From Terriglobia bacterium (lineage in GTDB: Bacteria; Acidobacteriota; Thermoanaerobaculia; Thermoanaerobaculales; Thermoanaerobaculaceae), in the NCBI GenBank assembly GCA_020073245.1, contig JAIQFQ010000003.1:124001-188000 (forward strand): a stretch of DNA of 64,000 bases, given 5' to 3'. Both the position numbers and the translations under genes were made by a program. Below the pieces are notes generated by a model that saw nothing but the letters and a program-made list of their open reading frames with translations, did no database searches and was not told the DNA's origin. Each line of letters starts with the position of its first letter. The stretch's first letter is position 1. Of the stretch, positions 1 through 7,952 are shown piece after piece.

Positions 1-1049
1 TGGTAGAGGCCCCAGGCGATGAATCCCCAGCTCGCCCCGTGCCAGAGCCCGATGAGGAGCATCGTGGCCAGGCTGCCGCCGGCGTACGCCCAGAAGTCCT
101 CGCGCAGGCGGACGAAGCGGAGGCGTTCCAGCGCGCGGCCGAGAGGATACGCGATGGGCAGGAACAGGTAATCCCGGAACCACGTCGAGAGTGAGATGTG
201 CCAGCGGCTCCAGAAAGCCCCGATCGAAGTTGCGGCGTACGGGGCGTCGAAGTTCTCCATGAACCGGAAGCCGAGCATCCGCCCGAGGCCGATCGCCATG
301 TCGCTGTACCCCGAGAAATCGAAGAAGATCTGAAGCGTGTAGCACGCCACGCCGAACCAGGCGAGAGCCGGTGTCAGCTGCGCAGCCGCGAGCCCGAAGA
401 TGGCGTTGGCGGGCGTGGCGAGCGTGTTGGCGATGAGCACCTTCTTGGCGAGGCCGACGACGAACCGACGCGCACCCTCTGCGAAGGAGACGACGCTCTC
501 CCGTCGTGCGGCCAACTGCGGCGCGATGTCCCTGTAGCGGCAGATCGGGCCGGCCATGATGAGTGGGAAGAGTGAGATGTACAGGCCGAGCCTGAGCGGG
601 CTTCTCTCCGTCTCGACCTCGCGTCGGTGCAATGCGATCAGGTACGAGAGCGCCATGAACGTGAAGAACGAGATCCCCGCTGGCAATCGCCAGGTGGGAA
701 CTCCGACCGTGTGAAGGTGCACCGCGCCAAGGACGAAGTTGAGGTTGGTCGCCAGGAAGCCGGCGTACTTGAGGGCGATCAGGGGCAGGAGGTTGACCGC
801 CACCCCGATCCAGAACGGCAGGGGCTCCATGCGGGTACCCCGCGCCCGCCCGAGCCACAGACCCACAAGGTAGTTCGCGAGGACGGAAAGGAGCAGCACC
901 AGGACGAAGCGGCCTTCCCCCCACGCGTAGAAGAACAGGCTCGAAGCGAGCAGCAGGCCGTTGCGGAGCGGGCGCAGCCCTATCAGGAGGTACGCGGCCA
1001 GGAAGGCCGGCAGGAAGACCAACAGAAACGTGGGCGACGTGAAGAGCAT
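1..1049 (-). CDS. MBOAT family O-acyltransferase (AlgI-like), C-terminus off the window
   Basis: Translating the minus strand from ATG at 1049 gives a polytopic membrane protein starting MLFTSPTFLLVFLPAFLAAY and open to the window edge. It contains the family signatures FFDFSGYSDMAIGLGRMLGF, then SRWHISLSTWFRDY, and LIGLWHGASWGF, whose His is the conserved MBOAT residue. AlgI-type proteins move acetyl groups across the inner membrane to exopolysaccharides, usually with a periplasmic partner; any partner would lie beyond position 1. About 349 codons are present of a usual 450-500. The FAD oxidoreductase upstream on the same strand may belong to the same surface-glycan locus. The family is clear; the acceptor polymer is not. 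Confidence 0.88.
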   Translation of the reverse strand, partial: MLFTSPTFLLVFLPAFLAAYLLIGLRPLRNGLLLASSLFFYAWGEGRFVLVLLLSVLANYLVGLWLGRARGTRMEPLPFWIGVAVNLLPLIALKYAGFLATNLNFVLGAVHLHTVGVPTWRLPAGISFFTFMALSYLIALHRREVETERSPLRLGLYISLFPLIMAGPICRYRDIAPQLAARRESVVSFAEGARRFVVGLAKKVLIANTLATPANAIFGLAAAQLTPALAWFGVACYTLQIFFDFSGYSDMAIGLGRMLGFRFMENFDAPYAATSIGAFWSRWHISLSTWFRDYLFLPIAYPLGRALERLRFVRLREDFWAYAGGSLATMLLIGLWHGASWGFIAWGLY

Positions 1050-1109
1050 GCTGTGCGGCTCTCATCCGTGCCTGGCAAACCGAATCGAAGCCGGCGCAGG
1101 CAGACGCGG

Positions 1110-1139
1110 ATTGTACGGTCAGGCGGTCGGGCCGCGCAA
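1110..1139 (-). promoter_or_regulatory. possible sigma70 promoter for the MBOAT gene
   Basis: On the minus strand a TACAAT hexamer (1110-1115) follows a weak TTGCGC (1134-1139) with an 18-nt spacer, about 60 nt upstream of the MBOAT start. The -10 is good and the -35 poor, so this is tentative. Confidence 0.3.
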
Positions 1140-1152
1140 GGAGAGCGGAGTC

Positions 1153-2469
1153 CTAGAGGCCGTCGGCCGCTGCGGCGACCAGCGCCTGCGCGGCCTGGTT
1201 GCCGGAGCGCACGGCGTAGTTCTGGCCGCGATCCTCGGGGTAGATCTGCGCCATGCAGGCATGGTAAAGGCCTCGCACCGGCGTCTCGAATCGCGGGATC
1301 ACGGCGGGGTAGTTGCAGGGTATGACCGGCTGAGCATAGGCGGCCTTGAAGTGGTGACGTGCGAGGACCCACGAGTCGTCGAACTCGTGGTTGATGCGGC
1401 TCAGGTAGGGTCGGAAGACGTGCCACACCTCGTCCTCCCTGGCGCTCCAGAGGGCGTGATCCCGGAACATGTATTTGGAGATGTAGAGCAGGTACCGGCC
1501 GCCGTAGCGTTCGCGGGGTATGTAGTTGGTGTGCTCGATCAGGCCCCCGAAGGGAAAGTCGGGGTCCGCGATGTTGAGCCAGTAGTACGGCGTGAGCGAG
1601 CGCGAGAGCTCGAGGACGACGCAGAGAGCAGCGGTGGCCGGCAGACCGATGAGGTTCGCCCGGTACTCGTCCGGAAGCTGCTCTCCGGCGACGCGGGCGA
1701 GTTCCGAGGGCGCCGCCGTGAAGAGAGCACGAGCGAAGCGCTCCGTGCCGGTTCGCGACTGGACTTCGAGGCCGTCGGCCGTGCGCGAAATCCGCTTGAC
1801 GGGGTTGGCGAACTCGAGGCGCGCGCCGGCATCCCGCAGCCGGCCGATGAGCGCCACCACCAGCCGCCCGAACGATCCCCGCATGTAGCCGAGACGCTCG
1901 CCCATGCCGGTCGTCGAACGCGACCTCCCCCGCAGGTAGACCTTGCCCCACAGCCAGACCATCGCCACGTCCTCGGCCTTTTCGGCGAACTTCTGGTGGA
2001 GGAGAGGACCCCACACCGTGTCGTACACCTTGCGTCCGGCGTGCGCGACGATCCAGTCGTGGGCCGTGACCGTCTCGAACTTATGGTAGTCGGCCGTGCG
2101 GTTGAGGACCAGGGTGGACCACCCGAATCGGACCTTGTCTACCCACGGCAAGGGTTCGAATTTCAAGAGCGACACCGGAGTGCCGAAGTCCCACAGGCGG
2201 TCACGGGAGAAGATGCCCATACGGGAAGGGAGCCAATCGATGGTCTGGCCGAGCCCGAACTCATCGGCGAGGGCGAGGTAGTCGGTGTCCGTCGTGAAGA
2301 GGTGGTGGTAGAAGCACTCGAGGCGCTCGCCGCCCGCGTCGAAGCACGCGACAAGGCCGCCGGCCTCCGGGTAGCGCTCGAACACCGTGACCTTCCAGCC
2401 GGCGGTTGCGAGCCGATACGCGGCCACCAGACCGGTGAGCCCCGCTCCTACGACAGCGATGTCAGGCAT
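1153..2469 (-). CDS. NAD(P)/FAD-dependent amine-oxidase-type oxidoreductase
   Basis: 438 aa. The N-terminus has a Rossmann FAD motif, VVGAGLTGLVAAYRL (residues 5-19), then an acidic residue in VFERYPEAGG, the standard layout of the amine oxidase/protoporphyrinogen oxidase/phytoene desaturase superfamily. The C-terminal GLYHACMAQIYPEDRGQNYA segment resembles the second FAD-binding stretch. An SD-like GGGAGAATGA precedes ATG at 2469. Proteins of this type are often annotated only as FAD-dependent oxidoreductases near polysaccharide or glycosyltransferase genes, which fits the MBOAT neighbour. The substrate cannot be told from sequence; UDP-galactopyranose mutase and a desaturase are alternatives I consider less likely. 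Confidence 0.8.
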   Translation of the reverse strand: MPDIAVVGAGLTGLVAAYRLATAGWKVTVFERYPEAGGLVACFDAGGERLECFYHHLFTTDTDYLALADEFGLGQTIDWLPSRMGIFSRDRLWDFGTPVSLLKFEPLPWVDKVRFGWSTLVLNRTADYHKFETVTAHDWIVAHAGRKVYDTVWGPLLHQKFAEKAEDVAMVWLWGKVYLRGRSRSTTGMGERLGYMRGSFGRLVVALIGRLRDAGARLEFANPVKRISRTADGLEVQSRTGTERFARALFTAAPSELARVAGEQLPDEYRANLIGLPATAALCVVLELSRSLTPYYWLNIADPDFPFGGLIEHTNYIPRERYGGRYLLYISKYMFRDHALWSAREDEVWHVFRPYLSRINHEFDDSWVLARHHFKAAYAQPVIPCNYPAVIPRFETPVRGLYHACMAQIYPEDRGQNYAVRSGNQAAQALVAAAADGL

Positions 2470-2599
2470 TCATTCTCCCGCCCGAGCACCGGCAACAGTT
2501 TCCACCTCGACTCCCCGACCGCCGCCGACGCTCGCCGAGCTGACGAGCGCCCCTGGCACGTCCTTCGTTGCCCTGTGCCCAGTGCCCGGAGCCCTGCCT

Positions 2600-4681
2600 T
2601 TAGTTGACATCATCTCCTCCGTCACCGAGGAAACCGGGCAGCTCGTACCTGCCGCCCTCCGGCAGCTCCTGTTGCGGCTCGCTCTCCTGAACCTGCCAGC
2701 GCTGGCACGAGTCGTCCGGCAGCTCCGCAACGAAGCGAGAGGGCTCGAGGATCACGTCGACACGGTAGCGGTCGCGTGCGACGAGCGGGTAGCACAGGAT
2801 GAGCTCGTCCTTTGCGCGGGTGCAGGCGACGTAGAACAGCCTGCGCTCCTCCTCCATGTCCTCGGCGCGCGCGGTGGGGAAACGGCCCTCCGCCAGCCAC
2901 ACGATGAAGACCGCTCGCCACTCGAGCCCCTTCGCCTGGTGGATCGTGGAAAGGGTCACGCGTTCGCGCTCGCCTTCCTCGACGGTGACGTCCTCGCCCG
3001 AGAGCTCGTTCATGAGCGTGACCTCGTCGAGGAGCGCGTTGAGCGAGTCGTAGCCGTCGGCAAAAAGCGCGAGCTGCTCGATGTCCTCGAGGCGTGCGCT
3101 GGCATTGTCGAGCTGAGCGCGCACGTATTCACGGTAGCCCGACCCGACGACCTCGCGGACCATCTCGCCGGGGCGCGAGCGGAGCTTGACGAGGCGCGAG
3201 ACGAGCTCGGCGAGGTTCCTGACCGAGTTCGCGGCCGCGCCCGGCAACCCGAGCGCCCTCGCGTCCACCCTGCTGAGAGCCTCAAGCGGCTCGCCGGAGC
3301 CTGCAAGCGAGTCCCATACCCTCGCGACCAGCCGGTTCCCGAGCCGCGGCTTGAGTCGCGCCATGCGGGCGAAGGCGACCTCGTCGCGCGGGTTGGCGAC
3401 GAACCGCAGATGGGCGAGCACGTCCTTGACGTGGCGCTGTTCGAAGAAGCGGAGCCCCGAGCGCACCTCGTAGGGAATGTTCCGCCGCGTCAGCTCGACC
3501 TCGAGCTCGAGCGAGTGCGAGTGGTTCCGGTACAGGACCGCGATCTCGGGCAGAGGCACCCCCTCATCGATCTGCTCGAGGATCCTCTGCGCCACAAACG
3601 CCGCCTGCGACTCCGGCGACGGCGCGGCGCAGAGCACCGGCGGCTCGCCGCCTTCGCGAACGGGCCGCAGCTGCTTGGGGAACTGCCGCTCGTTGTTGAC
3701 GATGGAGGCGTTGGCGAGGCTCAGGATCGGCGGGAGCGAGCGGTAGTTGGTTTCCAGCCGAAACGTCGCGCACCCCGGGTAACGCTCGGGGAAGGTGAGG
3801 ATGTTCGCGTACTCGGCGCCGCGGAACGCGTAGATCGACTGCGCATCGTCGCCAACCACCATGAGGTTCTTTTCCGGTCCGAGCGAGAGGTCGACGATGT
3901 CGGCCTGCAGGCGGTTCGTGTCCTGGTACTCATCGACCAACACGTGGCGGAAGCGTGCCGCCAGCTGCCGTCGGACGTCGTCGTGGCGCCGCAGGAGCAG
4001 CAGCCAGTTGAGCAGGAGGTCGTCGTAGTCCATCACCGATGCGGCGCGCTTTCGCTCCAGGTAGCGCCGGAACACCGCCTGCATCGTGTCCACGTCACCC
4101 GAGAACTGGGGGAAGCGCGAGGCCACGACCTCTTCCAACGACCGCCCGGTATTGATCACGAACGAGTAGATCTCGACGAGGACTGCCCCGCCCGGCAGCC
4201 GCCGGTTCGGCGTCGAGGGCACCACGTCGGCGAGAGCGGTACCCATGAGATCGCGCGAGTCCTCGCGGTCGAGGATGCCGTAGTTTGACGGGTAGCCGAG
4301 GCGGTCGCCGTACCTCCGCAGGAGGCGGTTGCCGACCGAGTGGAAGGTGCCGCCGGTCACGCGGCCGGCGTCGCGTCCGAGCAGAAGCCCGACGCGCGAG
4401 AGCATCTCCCTGGCCGCGCGGTTCGTGAAGGTGAGGAGCAGGATCGCGCCCGGGTCGACTCTGTCCTCGAGGAGGCGGGCGACGCGGTACACGACGGTCC
4501 TGGTCTTCCCCGAGCCTGCGCCGGCCAGCACGAGCATCGCGCCTCCCGGGTGCATGACCACGGCGAGCTGCTCGGGGTTCAGCTCGGCCGCATAGTCGAC
4601 GGCCCGCCTCTGCCCCTGTGCGGGGCGGATCGAGACCCTCCTCGTCGCCGGCTTATCCGCCACGCGGCGAGGATAGCGCAC
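2600..4681 (-). CDS. UvrD/PcrA/Rep-type superfamily 1 DNA helicase
   Basis: 693 aa with the SF1A motifs in order: Walker A AGAGSGKT (about 53-60), motif II VDEYQDTN, motif III GDDAQSIYAFRGA, motif IV LETNYRS, motif V STIHQAKGLEWRAVF and motif VI RRLFYVACTRAKDEL. These are 3'-5' translocases that unwind DNA in mismatch and nucleotide excision repair and clear stalled forks. Length is typical of PcrA/Rep. The start used is GTG at 4681; a second in-frame GTG at 4663 is equally possible because neither has a good ribosome site. The C-terminal region after motif VI is short, so a UvrA/RNA-polymerase-binding Tudor domain is probably missing. Confidence 0.92.
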   Translation of the reverse strand: MRYPRRVADKPATRRVSIRPAQGQRRAVDYAAELNPEQLAVVMHPGGAMLVLAGAGSGKTRTVVYRVARLLEDRVDPGAILLLTFTNRAAREMLSRVGLLLGRDAGRVTGGTFHSVGNRLLRRYGDRLGYPSNYGILDREDSRDLMGTALADVVPSTPNRRLPGGAVLVEIYSFVINTGRSLEEVVASRFPQFSGDVDTMQAVFRRYLERKRAASVMDYDDLLLNWLLLLRRHDDVRRQLAARFRHVLVDEYQDTNRLQADIVDLSLGPEKNLMVVGDDAQSIYAFRGAEYANILTFPERYPGCATFRLETNYRSLPPILSLANASIVNNERQFPKQLRPVREGGEPPVLCAAPSPESQAAFVAQRILEQIDEGVPLPEIAVLYRNHSHSLELEVELTRRNIPYEVRSGLRFFEQRHVKDVLAHLRFVANPRDEVAFARMARLKPRLGNRLVARVWDSLAGSGEPLEALSRVDARALGLPGAAANSVRNLAELVSRLVKLRSRPGEMVREVVGSGYREYVRAQLDNASARLEDIEQLALFADGYDSLNALLDEVTLMNELSGEDVTVEEGERERVTLSTIHQAKGLEWRAVFIVWLAEGRFPTARAEDMEEERRLFYVACTRAKDELILCYPLVARDRYRVDVILEPSRFVAELPDDSCQRWQVQESEPQQELPEGGRYELPGFLGDGGDDVN

Positions 4682-4711
4682 TGTCCATCGCCGCAGCCGG
4701 GTCGGGGCGCG

Positions 4712-5866
4712 TCAGAACGAGTCCGAGGCTCCGCCGCCGCCGAACTCGCCTCCGCCGGCCTTGAAACCGCTCTCGGGAGGCAGCGACTGGGCGGCCGGCG
4801 CGAGCGTCGCGAGCGCGGCCACGATCTCGGCCGGTTGCCGCAGACGGCTCTCGAACAGCGGCCGGGCCGTGATCCCGGATCGTTCGCCCGAAGGTCCCGA
4901 GTCGAGCCACCGCTGCAGGAGCAGGGCGAGGGCACTCAATGCCGCGCCTCCGGCCGCCAGGAGCGCCCAGAGCGGCGCTATGTGGACGTAGTGCCGCACC
5001 GTGATCGCCGAGACCGCCGCCATCCCGGTCCCCAGCCAAAGCCAAAGCCGGTCCCGGCGGAGAACCCCGGCCGCGAGCGCGGCCAGCGGCAGCAGGGCCG
5101 TGAGCGCGACGCTGAGTGCGCGGGGAATCATGGGCCGGCCATCGGCGCTGCCGCCGAGAGCCTCAATCGTGCGCAGGTCGTAGCTCCAGAGGTTGGCCGC
5201 AAAGCAGGCGAGGGCCGCGAGAGCGGCCGTGGCGGCTGCGGCCGCGCCCCGTTGCGACGGCGCGAGAACAGGGTTCGACCCGAGGACCGCGGTGAGCGGG
5301 ATGAGAACGCAGGCGGCGATGAGTGAGAGCAGGCGCGCGGCCGGCGCCTGGCTCAGCGCGACCGCAAGGCCGAGCACCGCGAGCGCGCCGAACGCCGGGC
5401 TGCCCCACCGCCACGCAGCGCACGCCGAGAGAGCCAGAAGCGCGAGTCCGACCACGACCGGCAACATCGAGCCCGTGAGGACCGCGTGCCGGGTGACGAC
5501 CCACCCGATCCCTGCCGTGAGGGAAAGGACCGATGCGAGAGAGGCGGCCTCGTCGGCGCCGCTCCCGGTCAGTCGGAACCCGGCGGTCAGAAACTCGGTG
5601 ACCGCCCACAGCGCAGCGCCGAGGACGAGGAGGATCGCGCCCGAGTCCACGGCGAGCGCCGCGAGCCCGAACGACGCGCAAATCGCCACGAGCGTGAACG
5701 CGAACAGAAGCAGCCTCAGGGCAGGGCCGAAACGCACGCGGCCGTCGGGGTAGAGGCGGTCGATGCGGGCGACTGCATGGTCGTCGACGACCCCGGCGGC
5801 CCTCCAGTCGCGGGCGGCCAGGCGCACCTCGCGGTTGCGGTCGTCGATGACGGATGCCGCGTTCAC
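4712..5866 (-). CDS. polytopic membrane protein, partner of the DUF2157 protein (possibly DUF4401-like)
   Basis: 384 aa from GTG at 5866, whose first bases overlap the upstream stop (GTGA, 4 nt), implying translational coupling. The first ~60 residues are soluble (VNAASVIDDRNREVRLAARD), followed by roughly ten hydrophobic helices and a Gly-rich tail, GGGEFGGGGASDSF. Similar Gly-rich tails end other bacterial membrane proteins such as TPM-domain proteins. A longer open frame exists upstream (to 6592), but its composition is that of an antisense/out-of-frame shadow over the DUF2157 gene, so I reject it. DUF2157 genes are often followed by DUF4401 genes. Function unknown. Confidence 0.72.
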   Translation of the reverse strand: MNAASVIDDRNREVRLAARDWRAAGVVDDHAVARIDRLYPDGRVRFGPALRLLLFAFTLVAICASFGLAALAVDSGAILLVLGAALWAVTEFLTAGFRLTGSGADEAASLASVLSLTAGIGWVVTRHAVLTGSMLPVVVGLALLALSACAAWRWGSPAFGALAVLGLAVALSQAPAARLLSLIAACVLIPLTAVLGSNPVLAPSQRGAAAAATAALAALACFAANLWSYDLRTIEALGGSADGRPMIPRALSVALTALLPLAALAAGVLRRDRLWLWLGTGMAAVSAITVRHYVHIAPLWALLAAGGAALSALALLLQRWLDSGPSGERSGITARPLFESRLRQPAEIVAALATLAPAAQSLPPESGFKAGGGEFGGGGASDSF

Positions 5867-6837
5867 GGGGTCTCCTGGATCCGGTGCCTCGTCGTGAACA
5901 GGATCACGACCAGCGCGACCGAGGACCCGAGGAACCACGTCTCCCGCCCGGTCTCTCCGGTGAACGCCTCGACGACGAAGCGGCTGAGCGCGGCGTACGC
6001 GCCGACCAGGCCGATCGCGAACAGCCAGAAGCGGCGCGCCCGTGTGGCCATCCAGGCGAGCGCGGCGGCGACGGTCAGGAGCGCCAGGGTCCACGGCGGC
6101 CACCACGCCCCTGTCTGCGACTCGACCATCCCTGCTCCGAGACCGCCGAGGAGGAGCAGCCACCCCATGTGCGCGGCGACCGGCTCGAAGTGCGGCTTGC
6201 GCCGCGATCGCAGCAGCAGGTAACCGCCGACGACAAAGGAGGCGCCGCACGCGATCGCGTTGGCCCGCAGCAGCGCGGGGTGCCATCCGCCGAGCGGCGC
6301 CCTCGCGAGCGTGCCCATCGAAACCCCGCGCCAGGCGGCGAAGGTGGAGAGGGCGAGCGAGAAGACGATCCGCGAGTCGAACCGAAACGCGAGGGCGGCA
6401 AAGATCACCGAGGCCCCTAGGAGGTGCCACGGCCAGTTCGGGCCAAGCGGCGTGAACTTCACCTCGATGAAGGCGAGGTCGGCGCCCACGAGCGTCGCTC
6501 CGAGGAGAAGGACGTAGTCGAAGGCGAGGTTGGGGGACGGCTGCTCGCCCCACGAGAGCGCCGGCGCGGTCCTGGCCGTCCAGGCGAGGCACGCGGCGGC
6601 GCCAGCGCCGAGCGCGACGGCGATCGTGAGCGGGCCGATGCGCTGGAGGTTCTCCTTGACGAGGAGACCCACCCCCGAAGCGACGAGGGAGACTCCGAGC
6701 CAGAGCAGGGAACGCAGCTCGGCGCGGACCGAGAGGATCTCACCGCGCGCAGCGCGACGCGGCAGGACCGCCTGCTCCGGTGCGAGAACCCCTTCTCCGA
6801 CAAGGGCCTCGACCGCGCCTGCAACCTCGGGGTTCAC
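5863..6837 (-). CDS. DUF2157-type integral membrane protein
   Basis: 324 aa from GTG at 6837; AGAGGTG lies about 10-15 nt upstream. A short soluble N-terminal domain (VNPEVAGAVEALVGEGVLAPEQ, with the family-like 'opening, Gly, acidic' pattern) precedes about ten transmembrane helices. The longer open frame to 7089 starts with low-complexity residues unlike the rest and overlaps the probable nfnA promoter, so I prefer the internal start. The gene is divergent from nfnA and coupled to the next membrane protein. DUF2157 proteins have no established function. Confidence 0.75.
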   Translation of the reverse strand: MNPEVAGAVEALVGEGVLAPEQAVLPRRAARGEILSVRAELRSLLWLGVSLVASGVGLLVKENLQRIGPLTIAVALGAGAAACLAWTARTAPALSWGEQPSPNLAFDYVLLLGATLVGADLAFIEVKFTPLGPNWPWHLLGASVIFAALAFRFDSRIVFSLALSTFAAWRGVSMGTLARAPLGGWHPALLRANAIACGASFVVGGYLLLRSRRKPHFEPVAAHMGWLLLLGGLGAGMVESQTGAWWPPWTLALLTVAAALAWMATRARRFWLFAIGLVGAYAALSRFVVEAFTGETGRETWFLGSSVALVVILFTTRHRIQETP

Positions 6838-6970
6838 ACGGCGACGGTAGCACCTCTTGGAGGCTCCGCGAGGGTCCGGGTTGTCACGCGATCGGAGGGC
6901 GGCCAAACGAAGGAGCGAAGTTGTGATATCGGATCTCAAAGAACGTGCCGTGCCTGAGGAGAATATCCTG

Positions 6971-6999
6971 TTGCCAAACCCGTCGTCGGAACATAGTAT
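6971..6999 (+). promoter_or_regulatory. predicted sigma70-type promoter for nfnAB
   Basis: TTGCCA (6971-6976), a 17-nt spacer and TAGTAT (6994-6999) lie in the 254-bp divergent region, about 90 nt before the nfnA start. Both hexamers match four or more consensus positions. The rest of this intergenic region shows no gene. Confidence 0.5.
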
Positions 7000-7091
7000 G
7001 TCGCGGTGCAGGGCTTCAGCGGCGCACGCCGGAACCCAGACCAAGAATCTGATCGGCCCGACTAACGTTCGCAGGTGTTGGAGGCGCAAGA

Positions 7092-7952
7092 GTGTTCAGG
7101 GTCCTCTCGAGGGAAGAGATCGCACCCAAGTTCCACCGCTTCATCGTCCACGCGCCGGAGGTCGCTCGCAAGCACCGACCGGGGCAGTTCGTGATGGTGT
7201 TGCCCTCAGAGACCGGCGAGCGCATCCCCCTGACCATCGCTGCGTCGGACCCGGAGGCCGGGACGATCACGCTCGTCGTCCAGGAGGTCGGCAAGACGAC
7301 GATGGCCATGGGTCTGATGTCGGCGGGTGATGCCTTCCGTTCGGTCGTGGGGCCGCTGGGAACCCCTACTCATATCGAGCGATTCGGCACCGTGGTGTGC
7401 GTCGGCGGCGGCGCGGGGATCGCGCCCATGCTGCCCATCGCGGGCGGCCTGCGCAAGGCCGGCAACCGCGTACTCTCGATCCTGGGAGGCCGCACGCAGG
7501 AGCTCGTGATCCTCAGGGCCGAGATGGAAGCCGTGTCGGACGAGATCGTCTACACGACCGACGACGGCTCGTTCGGGCGCAAGGGGCTGGTGACGCACGC
7601 CCTCGCCGACCTCGTCGCCGAGAAGGGGAAGCCCGAACTCGTGGTCGCGATCGGCCCGGCGATCATGATGAAGGCGGTCGCGGAGATGACCCGCCCGCTC
7701 GCGATCCGAACGTTGGCCTCGCTGAACTCGATCATGGTGGACGGCACCGGGATGTGCGGCGCGTGCCGGATCTCCGTCGACGGCAAGACCAAGTTCGTGT
7801 GCGTCGACGGGCCCGAGTTCGACGCGCACCAGGTGGATTTCGACCTTCTGATCAAGCGCCTGAGGATGTACCTCCCGGAGGAGCAGGTTGCCCGTGAGGC
7901 GTTCCTCGCGAGCCACGAGTGCCAGGCACTCAGAGGTGTCGCCAATGGCTGA
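7092..7952 (+). CDS. nfnA: NfnA: sulfide dehydrogenase/ferredoxin-NADP reductase-like FAD/NAD-binding subunit
   Basis: 286 aa from GTG at 7092 with GGAGG 8 nt upstream. The FAD domain has RPGQFVMVLP and RIPLTIA (about 29-50); the NAD domain has VCVGGGAGIAPMLPI (102-116); the C-terminal 2Fe-2S region is DGTGMCGACRISVDG followed by FVCVDGPEFD (Cys222, 225, 237, with an Asp as the likely fourth ligand, as known for NfnA). With NfnB it forms the NADH-dependent reduced ferredoxin:NADP+ oxidoreductase, a soluble flavin-based bifurcating enzyme linking the NADPH, NADH and ferredoxin pools. The stop overlaps the nfnB start by 8 nt. A sulfide-dehydrogenase (SudB) role is the alternative name for the same family. 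Confidence 0.9.
   Translation: MFRVLSREEIAPKFHRFIVHAPEVARKHRPGQFVMVLPSETGERIPLTIAASDPEAGTITLVVQEVGKTTMAMGLMSAGDAFRSVVGPLGTPTHIERFGTVVCVGGGAGIAPMLPIAGGLRKAGNRVLSILGGRTQELVILRAEMEAVSDEIVYTTDDGSFGRKGLVTHALADLVAEKGKPELVVAIGPAIMMKAVAEMTRPLAIRTLASLNSIMVDGTGMCGACRISVDGKTKFVCVDGPEFDAHQVDFDLLIKRLRMYLPEEQVAREAFLASHECQALRGVANG

Noticed and set aside
2140..2175. tRNA T-loop-like GGTTCGAATTTC
   Set aside because: It lies inside the FAD oxidoreductase coding sequence and no cloverleaf can be built around it.
4712..6592. Reading the DUF2157 partner as a 626-aa protein
   Set aside because: The first ~240 residues are an out-of-frame shadow of the DUF2157 gene; the coupled GTG at 5866 begins the sensible sequence.
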